In this document: one piece after another, positions 53,647-61,729 of the stretch | Numbering within the stretch: position 1 is the stretch's first letter | How the letters are laid out: the number at the start of each line of letters is the position of its first letter | Assembly (NCBI RefSeq): GCF_029623955.1 | Contig: NZ_JARSBP010000003.1 | Coordinates: 992,001 to 1,056,000, forward strand | DNA: 64,000 nucleotides | Origin: Mycobacterium sp. 236(2023) | GTDB lineage: Bacteria; Actinomycetota; Actinomycetes; Mycobacteriales; Mycobacteriaceae | Reading direction: 5' to 3' | Notes under the pieces: generated by a model | Told to the model about the DNA's origin: nothing | What the model saw: the letters and a program-made list of their open reading frames with translations, nothing else | Databases searched by the model: none | Program-made: the position numbers and the translations under genes

Positions 53647-54503
53647 GCGTCCCGGTGTCCGCTCCGATGGCAGTCCCGGTCTCTGGCGCACGGCCTGTCA
53701 CACCGACGACGATCCTGGCCGCCGAACTCGGTGCTCTGGTCGACGAACTCGGCAGCATCGCCGGTGGCGTCCCCGCCGATTTCGCCGACCGGTTGCGTCG
53801 CGCGCGCGACCTGGCCGGCGGGCTTGATCCGTACGTCGGACAGTGCACCACCGCCGAATCCGCAGACCTGGCCCGCCTCGCGCGGCGGACCTCGGAGACC
53901 GATTGGGCCAACCGCGCCGCCCCCGACGGAGCGGTGTTTCTTGAGCAGGAGATGCTCTCGGGCCACGTCGAGGGGCAGGCGCTGAAGTTCCTGATCCGGC
54001 TCAGTAGGGCGCAACGCGTCCTGGAGATCGGGATGTTCACCGGGTACTCGGCATTGGCGATGGCAGAGGCGCTGCCCGAGCACGGATCTCTGCTGGCCTG
54101 CGAGGTCGACGCGCAGGCCGCCCGATTCGCCCAGGATGCCTTCGCGTCCTCCGCGGCGGGCGCGCGCATCACGGTGGCCGTCGGGCCGGCGATGGAGACG
54201 TTGCGAACGCTGTCGCAGTCGTTCGACGGTTCCCCGTTCGACTTCGTCTTCATCGACGCCGACAAAGCCGGATACCTCGACTACGTCAACTTCCTCCTCG
54301 ACGGCCCGTTGCTGACCCCGACGGCGGTGATCGTCGTCGACAACACGCTGATGCAGGGGCAGCCGTACACAGGGCATCCGCGCTCGACCAACGGTGAGGC
54401 CATCACCGCTTTCAACCAGGCCATCGCGGATGACCCGCGCGTGGAACAGGTGCTCATCCCACTGCGTGACGGGGTGACGCTGATCCGTCGGATCTCGAAA
54501 TGA
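53643..54503 (+). CDS. mysB: O-methyltransferase, 4-deoxygadusol-forming (MysB type)
   Basis: 286 residues, class I SAM-dependent O-methyltransferase of the caffeoyl-CoA type. Motif I is VLEIGMFTGYSALAMAEALP and the metal/substrate region is FDFVFIDADKAGYLDYVNFLL then VVDNTLMQG. It should methylate desmethyl-4-deoxygadusol to 4-deoxygadusol. The first ~20 residues are Val/Pro rich and not conserved. Overlaps the cyclase stop as GTGA and the next start as ATGA. Confidence 0.85.
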   Translation: MSVPVSAPMAVPVSGARPVTPTTILAAELGALVDELGSIAGGVPADFADRLRRARDLAGGLDPYVGQCTTAESADLARLARRTSETDWANRAAPDGAVFLEQEMLSGHVEGQALKFLIRLSRAQRVLEIGMFTGYSALAMAEALPEHGSLLACEVDAQAARFAQDAFASSAAGARITVAVGPAMETLRTLSQSFDGSPFDFVFIDADKAGYLDYVNFLLDGPLLTPTAVIVVDNTLMQGQPYTGHPRSTNGEAITAFNQAIADDPRVEQVLIPLRDGVTLIRRISK

Positions 54504-55852
54504 CCAGCGTCGCCGCCGAATTCCGTGGCGACGTCGCGGAAGCGACCGTTGGGTCGGCCAACGTCGCGCGCACGGTGCTCACCCTGGCCGGCCTGTGCCT
54601 CACACTGCCCCTCGACGCCGTGGTGGTGGGTGTGGCGCTGGCGCGTGGCGGAGCGGGGTCGCGGCGGCAACTCCCCGACGGTGCCGCGAGAACGGTGCTG
54701 ATCACCGGCGGCAAGATGACCAAGGCTCTGCAGCTGGCCAGATCGTTCCATACTGCCGGGCACCGTGTCGTGCTGGTGGAATCGGCCAAGTACCGCTTCA
54801 CCGGCCACCGCTTCTCCCGGGCCGTCGACACGTTCTACACCGTCCCCGAACACACCGACTCCGGGTACATTCGCGCGCTCTGCGACATCGTGCGCCGTGA
54901 AGGTGTCGATGTCTTCGTGCCGGTCTCGAGCCCGGCATCCAGTGTTCGCGAAGCCGAGGTGGGCGATGTGCTCCGCGACTTCTGCGACGTGCTCCATGCG
55001 GACGCCGACACGGTGCGACTCCTGGACGACAAGGTCGAATTCAGTTCCCTGGCACTATCGTTGGGGCTGAGGGTGCCGGACGCGCATCGGATCACCGACG
55101 CTCGACAGATCGAGGACTTCGAGTTCCCACCCGGCCGTGAATACATCCTCAAGCGCATCGCCTACAACCCCGTCGGCCGCATGGACCTCACCCGGTTGTC
55201 CGCCGAGCATCCCGACAGGAACATCGAATTCGCCCGCTCGCTGGCGATCTCCGACGACGATCCCTGGATATTGCAGGAGTTCGTGGCAGGGCAGGAGTTC
55301 TGCACGCACAGCACGGTTCGCGACGGTGCGGTTCAGGTGTATGGATGCTGCGAGTCCTCGGCGTTCCAGGTCAACTACGCACACGTGGACAAGCCCGAGA
55401 TCCAGTCCTGGGTGAACACTTTCGTGGCCGGACTGGGCCTCACCGGCCAGGTGTCCTTCGATTTCATCGAGGACGCGGACGGAGACGCCTACGCGATCGA
55501 GTGCAATCCGCGCACGCACTCGGCGATCACGATGTTCTACGACGACGGTCGGGTGGCGCCTGCCTACCTTGAGGCGGGGCATCCACGTATCGTGCCTGAT
55601 GCGGACGCGCGCGCGACGTACTGGATCTACCATGAAGTCTGGCGCCTTCTCACCCAGAAGGACCGCCGAAAGCGATTGCGTACCATACTCTCCGGCAAGG
55701 ACGCCATCTTCGACCGCAATGACCCGCTGCCCTACCTGCTGGTGCACCACCTGCAGATCCCGTCACTGCTGATGCACAACCTCCGTCGCAGGCGAGGCTG
55801 GAGCCGTATCGACTTCAACATCGGCAAGCTCGTGGAGACCGGTGGTGACTGA
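54500..55852 (+). CDS. mysC: ATP-grasp ligase, mycosporine-glycine synthase type (MysC)
   Basis: 450 residues. A hydrophobic N-terminal segment (VARTVLTLAGLCLTLPLDAVVVGVAL), also present in known MysC proteins as I remember, precedes the ATP-grasp fold: TVLITGGKMTKALQLARSFH, FEFPPGREYILKRIAYNPVG, QVSFDFIEDADGDAYAIECNPRTHSAITMF. It should activate 4-deoxygadusol with ATP and add glycine to give mycosporine-glycine. The N-terminal helix suggests a membrane association. Tightly overlapped by both neighbours. Confidence 0.85.
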   Translation: MTSVAAEFRGDVAEATVGSANVARTVLTLAGLCLTLPLDAVVVGVALARGGAGSRRQLPDGAARTVLITGGKMTKALQLARSFHTAGHRVVLVESAKYRFTGHRFSRAVDTFYTVPEHTDSGYIRALCDIVRREGVDVFVPVSSPASSVREAEVGDVLRDFCDVLHADADTVRLLDDKVEFSSLALSLGLRVPDAHRITDARQIEDFEFPPGREYILKRIAYNPVGRMDLTRLSAEHPDRNIEFARSLAISDDDPWILQEFVAGQEFCTHSTVRDGAVQVYGCCESSAFQVNYAHVDKPEIQSWVNTFVAGLGLTGQVSFDFIEDADGDAYAIECNPRTHSAITMFYDDGRVAPAYLEAGHPRIVPDADARATYWIYHEVWRLLTQKDRRKRLRTILSGKDAIFDRNDPLPYLLVHHLQIPSLLMHNLRRRRGWSRIDFNIGKLVETGGD

Positions 55853-56906
55853 CGCCGCGCCGATCCGCACGGTTCTCTACCTCGTGGGCTCTCCGGTCGA
55901 CGAGTTCTTCGCGGAGCTGTCCAGGCTGTATGCGCAGGCCAGCATCACAGCGCTGAGCGATTTGCTGCACCTGCGCATACTCGTGGCCTATGTCGCCCCC
56001 GGCGGAGCGTGGTCGTTCCCCGTGGACCTGTCGCCGTCGTCGCTGGCGAAGGCAGCTCCAATGTCGTTGTCGCAGGCGATCTCTGAGATCGAACGGTGGT
56101 CACCGGACGTCATGGTGCCGCAGATGTTCTGCGTCCCGGGGATGACCGCCTACCGGTCGTTGTTCGACGTTCTCGGCATCCCGTATCTGGGCAGTGCCGG
56201 TGACGTGATGGCCGTCGGCGCGAACAAGGCCAGGGCCAGGGCAGTGGTGGAGGCCGCAGGCGTCAGAGTGCCGACGGGCCGGGTGGTGCACGACCGCACA
56301 CGCACCGGCCTGACGTATCCCGTGGTCGTCAAGCCGGTGTCATCGGACAACTCGGTCGGGGTCACGCTGGTGACGCGCGACGACCAGTACGATCGCGCCG
56401 TCGACGACGCGCTGAGCCACGGCGGCGCGGCGTTGGTCGAAAATTTCATTCCGCTGGGCCGAGAAGTGCGGTGCGGCATCGTCGTTCGCCGCGGAGACCT
56501 GGTCTGCCTGCCGCTGGAGGAGTACGACGTCGATGCGGCCACCAAGCCGATCCGGACGCGGGAGGACAAACTCGACCGCACCGAGGGCGGTGAGCTCTAC
56601 CTCGTCGCGAAGTCTGCGGGCCGGTCGTGGACTGTGCCGGTCAACGACCCTGTGACGCAACCGGTGTGGGCGGCGGCGCGCGCATGTCACCTGGCACTCG
56701 GATGTGCCGACTACAGCCTGTTCGACTTCCGGATCGATGCGTCGGGCCGGCCCTGGTTTCTGGAAGCCAGCCTGTACTGCTCGTTCGCGCCGAGCAGCGT
56801 CATCGCCACGATGGCCGAGGCGGCGGGAATCACCTTGCCGCAGTTGTTCGACGACTCGCTGGCTGAACGGTTGGGAAAGGCGGTCGCATGCGCGCCACAC
56901 CGTTGA
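55842..56906 (+). CDS. mysD: D-Ala-D-Ala ligase homologue (MysD type)
   Basis: 354 residues, ATP-grasp of the D-alanine ligase group: LGIPYLGSAGDVMAVGANKARAR, YPVVVKPVSSDNSVGVTLV, and LFDFRIDASGRPWFLEASLYCSF. In MAA pathways MysD joins a second amino acid (Ser, Thr, Gly) to mycosporine-glycine. Vancomycin-resistance-type D-ligase is an unlikely alternative because of the operon. GTG 55842 or GTG 55845; overlaps mysC by 8-11 bases and the oxygenase gene by 19 bases. Confidence 0.83.
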   Translation: MVTDAAPIRTVLYLVGSPVDEFFAELSRLYAQASITALSDLLHLRILVAYVAPGGAWSFPVDLSPSSLAKAAPMSLSQAISEIERWSPDVMVPQMFCVPGMTAYRSLFDVLGIPYLGSAGDVMAVGANKARARAVVEAAGVRVPTGRVVHDRTRTGLTYPVVVKPVSSDNSVGVTLVTRDDQYDRAVDDALSHGGAALVENFIPLGREVRCGIVVRRGDLVCLPLEEYDVDAATKPIRTREDKLDRTEGGELYLVAKSAGRSWTVPVNDPVTQPVWAAARACHLALGCADYSLFDFRIDASGRPWFLEASLYCSFAPSSVIATMAEAAGITLPQLFDDSLAERLGKAVACAPHR

Positions 56907-57661
56907 CGCCGTTGGGTGCTGACGTCACCGGGATGCGCGTCGACGCTCTGGACGCGGCACAGGTGGACTGGATGAGACGGGTGCTGGCCGACCACGGGGT
57001 CGCGATTCTGCGGGACCAGCACATCGACGACGATGCGCTGCTGCGGTTCCTGCGAAGCTTCGGCGAAATCCAGTTCACCTCCGGCGAGACGCCGGTACCC
57101 ACACACCCCGATCTGAACGTGGTGAGCAATGTCGGGCGCACCCGTCCGCCGCGGTCGACCTTCCACGTCGATACCAGCTACGTACGCACGCCACCCGCGT
57201 ACACGGCGTTGCGCTCCGTCGCCATTCCGGAGGAGGGCGGACACACCCTGTTCAGCGACCAGTACCGCGCCCACGACACGCTGCCCGACAGTCTTCGAGA
57301 AGGTCTCGCCGGACGCGTCATCACCCACGCCGCGACCGGCGTCACCCTCGCCGACGGGGACGAACACTCCGCCGAACATCCGGTGCTGAGCACGCATCCC
57401 GTCAACGGTCGGCCCTCGCTCTATCTTTCGGCGCTCGAACGCTGCGTATCCATCAGTGGCATGCACCCGCGAGACTCCGAGCAGACTCTGGGCTACCTGT
57501 TCGCATTCTCGACACGCGCCGACAACGTCCTACGCCATCGGTGGGCTCCCGGAGACGTCGTCGTGTGGGACAACCGATGTGTGATGCATCGCGCCGATCA
57601 TTCCGGTGTGCTCGGTGACCGCGTCCTGCATCGGGGGATGGTCAGCGACGCCGCGAGCTAG
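56888..57661 (+). CDS. TauD/TfdA-type Fe(II)/2-oxoglutarate oxygenase (possible MysH role)
   Basis: 257 residues. The iron facial triad is seen as HVD in STFHVDTSYV and the distal His in DNRCVMHRADHSG; the 2-oxoglutarate Arg is in VLHRGMVSD. In cyanobacteria an Fe/2OG enzyme, MysH, converts disubstituted MAAs to palythines. By operon position this TauD-type protein may do an equivalent or different oxidation; it could also be a new tailoring step. Its stop overlaps the convergent NUDIX stop by four bases. Confidence 0.8.
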   Translation: MRATPLTPLGADVTGMRVDALDAAQVDWMRRVLADHGVAILRDQHIDDDALLRFLRSFGEIQFTSGETPVPTHPDLNVVSNVGRTRPPRSTFHVDTSYVRTPPAYTALRSVAIPEEGGHTLFSDQYRAHDTLPDSLREGLAGRVITHAATGVTLADGDEHSAEHPVLSTHPVNGRPSLYLSALERCVSISGMHPRDSEQTLGYLFAFSTRADNVLRHRWAPGDVVVWDNRCVMHRADHSGVLGDRVLHRGMVSDAAS

Positions 57662-58194
57662 TCGCTCCGGAGCACCATCAACGTCCACGCGGCCATCGAC
57701 TGCGCGTCGGTGATGACGCCCTCGCGCATCATCTTCTCGACCTCCGCTCGGGTGAACCAGGCGCTACGCATGTCCTGCTCCTCGTGCTCGCGGTCGTGCG
57801 GCCCCTCGGTGAGCTCCGTGGCCAGAAAAACACGCCCCCGCTGGCTGCTGATCCCCGGCGCGACGTCGATCAGACCGATCTCGGTCATGGCCGCGGCGAT
57901 CAGCCCCGTCTCCTCGCGCAACTCTCGGGCGGCCAGTTCGGCGACGTCGACCTCGGCCAGATCCGGGGCGGTGCCCTGCGGGAACTCCCAGCGCCGCAGC
58001 CCGAGGGGGTAGCGAAATTGTTCGACCAGGTGGAAACGGTCGCCGTCGCGGGGGATGACCAACGCGAACGTGGGCCTGTCGACCACACCGTAGATCCCGG
58101 TGCTGCCATCGCCCCTGCGGATGTCGTCCTCGCGGACCGTCATCCAGGGATTTCGGTATACCTCCCGCGAACCGACCGCCTTGATGTAATCCAC
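57658..58194 (-). CDS. NUDIX hydrolase (ADP-ribose pyrophosphatase-like)
   Basis: 178 residues from GTG 58194 (starting VDYIKAVGSREVYRNPW). In-frame GTG codons at 58200 and 58230 are alternatives, but CATACT (minus strand, 58206-58201) six bases before 58194 fits a leaderless start there. The Nudix box is GTAPDLAEVDVAELAARELREETGLI, with YPLGLRRWEFPQG before it as in ADP-sugar hydrolases. Likely cleaves a nucleoside-diphosphate sugar. Confidence 0.8.
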   Translation of the reverse strand: MDYIKAVGSREVYRNPWMTVREDDIRRGDGSTGIYGVVDRPTFALVIPRDGDRFHLVEQFRYPLGLRRWEFPQGTAPDLAEVDVAELAARELREETGLIAAAMTEIGLIDVAPGISSQRGRVFLATELTEGPHDREHEEQDMRSAWFTRAEVEKMMREGVITDAQSMAAWTLMVLRSD

Positions 58195-58235
58195 TCCCAC
58201 AGTATGGCCGTGCGTAGGGGGTAGCCTCACATTCT

Positions 58236-59654
58236 GTGTTGCTGGCGTCGTTGAACCCCGCGGCCGTGGCGGCGGGGGCAGACCTCGACGATGCGGTGCG
58301 CATCGACGGGGTGTCGTTGAGTCGAAGTGATCTCGTCGGGGCGGCGACCTCGGTCGCCGAACGGGTCGGAGGCGCCGCCCGCGTCGCTGTCCTGGCCAAA
58401 CCCACCGCCACGACGGTGCTCGCCGTCGCCGGCTGCCTGATCGCCGGCGTGCCGGTCGTTCCGGTGCCCGCCGACGTCGGAATCGCCGAACGGCGCCACA
58501 TCCTCACCGACTCGGGTGCGCAGGCGTGGCTCGGCGAGTTGCCCGACGACACCGGCGGGCTGGCTCACATCCCGGTCCGGCTGCATGCGCGGTCGTGGCA
58601 CCGCTACATGGAGCCGCCGCCGGACGCGACCGCGATGATCATCTACACCTCCGGCACGACGGGCCTGCCCAAGGGTGTGGTGGTGAGCCGACGCGCGATC
58701 GCCGCCGACATCGACATGCTGGCGCAGGCCTGGCAGTGGACGGCCGCCGACACCCTGGTGCACGGACTCCCGATGTATCACATCCACGGTCTCGTCCTCG
58801 GGTTGCTCGGATCGCTGCGCATCGGAAATCGCTTCGTGCACACCGGGAAACCGAAGCCGGAGCTCTACGCGCAGGCGGTCAGCGAGTACGGCGGGACGCT
58901 GTTGTTCGCGGTGCCGACGGTGTGGTCGAGGATTGTCGAGGACGGTGACGCGGCGCGCGCGCTCGCTCCGGCGCGCCTGCTGGTGTCCGGGAGCGCGGCG
59001 CTTCCGGTGCCGGTGTTCGACGGGCTGTCCGCGCTCACCGGGCATCAGCCGATCGAGCGGTACGGCAGCACCGAGACGCTGATCACGTTGAGCACGTTGG
59101 CTTCGGGGGAGCGCAGGCCGGGCTGGGTCGGGTTGCCGCTCAACGGAGTTCAGACGCGACTGGTCACTGAGGACGGCACGCCGGTGCCGCACGACGGCGA
59201 GTCGATCGGCCAGCTGCATGTGCAGAGCCCGACGCTTTTCGACGGCTACCTCAACCGTGCCGACGCGACCGCGGAGGTACTCGGCGAGGACGGTTGGTAC
59301 CGCACCGGCGACGTCGCCGTCATCGAGGGTGACGGGATGCACCGCATCGTCGGTCGTGAGTCGGTCGACCTGATCAAGAGCGGCGGATTCCGCATCGGGG
59401 CCGGTGAGATCGAGACGGTGCTGCTGGACCATCCCGGCGTGCGCGAGGTTGCCGTGATCGGCGCGCCGGACGAGGATCTGGGTCAGCGCATCGTCGCGTT
59501 CGTGGTCGGCGACGCCAAGCCTGACGAGTTGATCGACTATGTCGCGCAGCAACTCTCGGTCCACAAGCGGCCACGGGAGGTCCGCATCGTCGACAGCCTG
59601 CCCCGTAACGCGATGGGCAAGGTGCTGAAGAAGGAACTGGCGCAATGGGTCTGA
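58236..59654 (+). CDS. fadD36: Acyl-CoA synthetase FadD36 (AMP-forming)
   Basis: 472 residues. Adenylation domain with the P-loop AMIIYTSGTTGLPKGVVVS, YGSTETLITLS and GWYRTGDVAVIEGDGMHRIVGR. The C-terminal lysine motif is RNAMGKVLKKEL. It activates a fatty or other carboxylic acid to its CoA ester. The N-terminus MLLASLNPAAVAAGADLDDAVRIDGVSLSR agrees with Rv1193 as recalled. TAGCCT (58222-58227) lies eight bases before the GTG, a leaderless layout. The VOC gene overlaps its end by ten bases. Confidence 0.88.
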   Translation: MLLASLNPAAVAAGADLDDAVRIDGVSLSRSDLVGAATSVAERVGGAARVAVLAKPTATTVLAVAGCLIAGVPVVPVPADVGIAERRHILTDSGAQAWLGELPDDTGGLAHIPVRLHARSWHRYMEPPPDATAMIIYTSGTTGLPKGVVVSRRAIAADIDMLAQAWQWTAADTLVHGLPMYHIHGLVLGLLGSLRIGNRFVHTGKPKPELYAQAVSEYGGTLLFAVPTVWSRIVEDGDAARALAPARLLVSGSAALPVPVFDGLSALTGHQPIERYGSTETLITLSTLASGERRPGWVGLPLNGVQTRLVTEDGTPVPHDGESIGQLHVQSPTLFDGYLNRADATAEVLGEDGWYRTGDVAVIEGDGMHRIVGRESVDLIKSGGFRIGAGEIETVLLDHPGVREVAVIGAPDEDLGQRIVAFVVGDAKPDELIDYVAQQLSVHKRPREVRIVDSLPRNAMGKVLKKELAQWV

Positions 59655-59995
59655 GGTTCAGCGAGGTCTGCGTCGACGCCGCCGACACCCATGCGCTCGC
59701 ATCGTGGTGGTCGACAGTGCTGGGCTGGCCCGCCGAGGACACCGACGACGGGGATGTCGCGTTGCGTGCGCCCGATGGCGCAGGGCCGGACTGGCTTTTC
59801 CTGGCGGTGCCGGAGGGCAAGGCGGTCAAGAACCGTCTTCACTTCGACTTCACCCCTGACGATCAACAGGCTGAAGTCGACCGCGTGCTCGGCCTCGGCG
59901 CTCGCAGGGTGGACATCGGCCAGGGCGAGCAGAGTTGGGTGGTGCTCGCCGACCCCGAAGGCAACGAATTCTGCATTCTGGCGGCCGAGGGGTGA
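59645..59995 (+). CDS. VOC (glyoxalase-like) family protein
   Basis: 116 residues. Vicinal-oxygen-chelate fold: LRFSEVCVDAADTHALASWWSTVLGW at the start and SWVVLADPEGNEFCIL at the end, with metal-site candidates Glu6/His15 and the Glu of DPEGNEF. Could be an antibiotic-binding or small-molecule-modifying protein. Coupled to fadD36 and to the M15-like gene (GTGA overlap). Confidence 0.8.
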   Translation: MGLRFSEVCVDAADTHALASWWSTVLGWPAEDTDDGDVALRAPDGAGPDWLFLAVPEGKAVKNRLHFDFTPDDQQAEVDRVLGLGARRVDIGQGEQSWVVLADPEGNEFCILAAEG

Positions 59996-60639
59996 CACGG
60001 CGGCCCGCACCGCGAGCGCGCGTGTCTGCACGTCGGCGCGCCGCAGTTTCTGGCATTTCGTGCGCGCTCGGTGTCGCCTTGCTGTCAGCTTGCGGCCACG
60101 CACCCGAGGTGATGCTCGTCCAGACCAGCATCACCGTCCCGCCCGCGCCGATCCCGCCGGCACCGCCGTCCGACACGCTGTCGATCGGGTCGGCCGCCGT
60201 CGACACCACCGGCGGCTCATTGCCAGACGGCGCCATGCTCTCGCCCTTCGAATCGGCCAATCCCATTCTGTCGCAGCTCGATCCGGCTTTGCTCGCAGCC
60301 GTGCAGGACGCCGCCCGGGCTGCCGAAGCGGCCGGTGTCCCGTTCATGGTCACCTCGGGCTGGCGCTCAAAAGGCTTTCAGCAGAGGCTTTTCGACAACG
60401 GCGTCATCACCTACGGCAGCGTCGGCAAGGCTGCGGAGTTCGTCGCCACGCCTGAGGTGTCCAAACACGTCATGGGTCAGGCGATCGACATCGGCCCGCC
60501 CGAAGCGGACTACTGGCTGATCGCCAACGGCCGCCAGTTCGGGCTCTGCCAGATCTACGCCAACGAGATCTGGCATTTCGAGTTGGCCGTCGACGCGCAG
60601 GGTAACTGTCCGCCGCTGAAACCCAACGCTGCGGGGTAG
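59992..60639 (+). CDS. M15/VanY-like D-Ala-D-Ala carboxypeptidase lipoprotein
   Basis: 215 residues from GTG 59992 (overlapping the VOC stop); GTG 60022 is an alternative. Signal sequence ends with lipobox LLSAC. The peptidase domain has MVTSGWRSKGFQQRLF, the zinc motif SKHVMGQAID and WHFEL, so it probably trims peptidoglycan stem peptides outside the membrane. Oddity: its first ~25 codons are the intergenic repeat copy B, giving the Arg-rich RARVSARRRAA of the signal peptide. Confidence 0.82.
   Translation: MTRRPAPRARVSARRRAAVSGISCALGVALLSACGHAPEVMLVQTSITVPPAPIPPAPPSDTLSIGSAAVDTTGGSLPDGAMLSPFESANPILSQLDPALLAAVQDAARAAEAAGVPFMVTSGWRSKGFQQRLFDNGVITYGSVGKAAEFVATPEVSKHVMGQAIDIGPPEADYWLIANGRQFGLCQIYANEIWHFELAVDAQGNCPPLKPNAAG
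60008..60073 (+). repeat. Palindromic repeat, copy B (inside the lipoprotein gene start)
   Basis: About 66 bases starting CACCGCGAGCGCGCGTG, core GCGTGTCTGCACGT, then GGCGCGCCGC, TTTCTGGCA and CGCGCTCGGTG. The ends pair (CACCG, AGCGCGC with GCGCGCTCGGTG, two-base bulge). It is in frame with the M15 gene and encodes its N-terminus. Copies A (39085) and C (60650, inverted) are highly similar. Confidence 0.65.
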
Positions 60640-60649
60640 CGCTCGTCGG

Positions 60650-60713
60650 CGCCGAGCGCGCGCGAACTGCCAGAAATAGCGGCGCGTCGGCGTGCAGACA
60701 CGCACGCTCGCGG
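60650..60713 (-). repeat. Palindromic repeat, copy C (inverted)
   Basis: On the minus strand it reads CCCGCGAGCGTGCGTGTC, then TGCACGCCGACGCGCCGC, ATTTCTGGCA and GCGCGCGCTCGGCG. It lies after the M15 gene and ends five bases before the dapD stop, so it is placed to terminate both. With copy B it forms an inverted pair flanking the M15 gene. Confidence 0.65.
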
Positions 60714-60718
60714 GAACG

Positions 60719-61672
60719 TCAGTTGGCGTGCAGGGCCTCGTTCAGCGTGACGCCCGTGCCGTCGCGCTTGACCACCTCGACCGCGCCGGTCACCGAATTG
60801 CGCCGGAACAGAAGGTTGTTCGCGCCCGAGAGCTCGCCCGCCTTCACGACCTGCCCGTCGGAGGTGCTCACCTTGGTCCCCGCGGTGACGTACAGCCCGG
60901 CCTCGACGACGCAGTCGTCACCGAGCGAGATGCCCAACCCGGCGTTGGCGCCCAGCAGGCAGCCCTTGCCGACCGAGATCACCTGCTTGCCGCCACCCGA
61001 CAGCGTGCCCATGATCGACGCGCCGCCACCGATGTCGGAGCCGTCGCCGACGACGACACCCGCCGAGATGCGGCCCTCGACCATCGACGTGCCCAACGTG
61101 CCCGCATTGAAGTTGACGAAGCCCTCGTGCATCACCGTGGTGCCGGCCGCCAGATGCGCGCCCAGCCGGACGCGGTCTGCGTCGGCGATCCGCACCCCCG
61201 ACGGCAGCACGTAGTCGACCATCCGCGGGAACTTGTCGACGCCGTACACGGTGACCGACCCGCGTCGGCGCAGCCGCGCGCGCACGGTCTCGAAGCCGTC
61301 GACCGCGCACGGGCCGTGGTTGGTCCAGACGACATTGGTCAGCACACCGAACAGGCCGTCGGCGTTGAGCCCGTGCGGTGCCACCAGACGGTGTGAGAGC
61401 AGGTGCAGCCGCAGATACGCGTCGTAGGCGTCGACGGCCTTGTCTTCCAGCGACGCGATGACCGTGCGGACGATGACGACATCGACGTCACGATCGTCGT
61501 CCCGGCCTTCGAGTGCCGCGAGCTCTTCGGGAACCTCGGCGACCGACAGCCGCACCGTTCCGGTCTCGCCGTCACCTGCGAGTTCGGGCGCGGGGAACCA
61601 GGTGTCGAGTACCGAACCGTCCGCCGCGATCGTCGCCACACCAATTCCAGAAGCTCCAGTCACGGTGCTCAA
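60719..61672 (-). CDS. dapD: Tetrahydrodipicolinate N-succinyltransferase DapD
   Basis: 317 residues from the TTG at 61672 ([18 protein letters not shown]), the length of the M. tuberculosis enzyme. Left-handed beta-helix acyltransferase: the hexapeptide-repeat part includes [19 protein letters not shown] and [20 protein letters not shown]. Succinyl-CoA dependent step in lysine/DAP synthesis, directly before DapC's reaction. GTG 61663 is another possible start. Divergent from a LysR gene, 57 bases apart. Confidence 0.92.
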   Translation of the reverse strand: MSTVTGASGIGVATIAADGSVLDTWFPAPELAGDGETGTVRLSVAEVPEELAALEGRDDDRDVDVVIVRTVIASLEDKAVDAYDAYLRLHLLSHRLVAPHGLNADGLFGVLTNVVWTNHGPCAVDGFETVRARLRRRGSVTVYGVDKFPRMVDYVLPSGVRIADADRVRLGAHLAAGTTVMHEGFVNFNAGTLGTSMVEGRISAGVVVGDGSDIGGGASIMGTLSGGGKQVISVGKGCLLGANAGLGISLGDDCVVEAGLYVTAGTKVSTSDGQVVKAGELSGANNLLFRRNSVTGAVEVVKRDGTGVTLNEALHAN

Positions 61673-61715
61673 GGCTACCGGTGCGCCTAGCATCGTTGGA
61701 CGCGTCCCCACCAGC

Positions 61716-61722
61716 GAGGAGG
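61716..61722 (+). promoter_or_regulatory. Strong ribosome site GAGGAGG before an ACG codon
   Basis: GAGGAGG is followed by seven bases and then ACG at 61730, which opens the intact LysR reading frame. TAGCAT (61688-61693) is a possible -10. This spacing is ideal for a start codon, so the ACG occupies the start position. Confidence 0.65.
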
Positions 61723-61729
61723 CAAGCGC

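Noticed and set aside
55842-56906. Vancomycin-resistance or housekeeping D-Ala-D-Ala ligase
   Set aside because: Gene is embedded by overlaps in an operon with DDGS, O-methyltransferase and MysC-type genes; no vanH/vanX-like neighbours.
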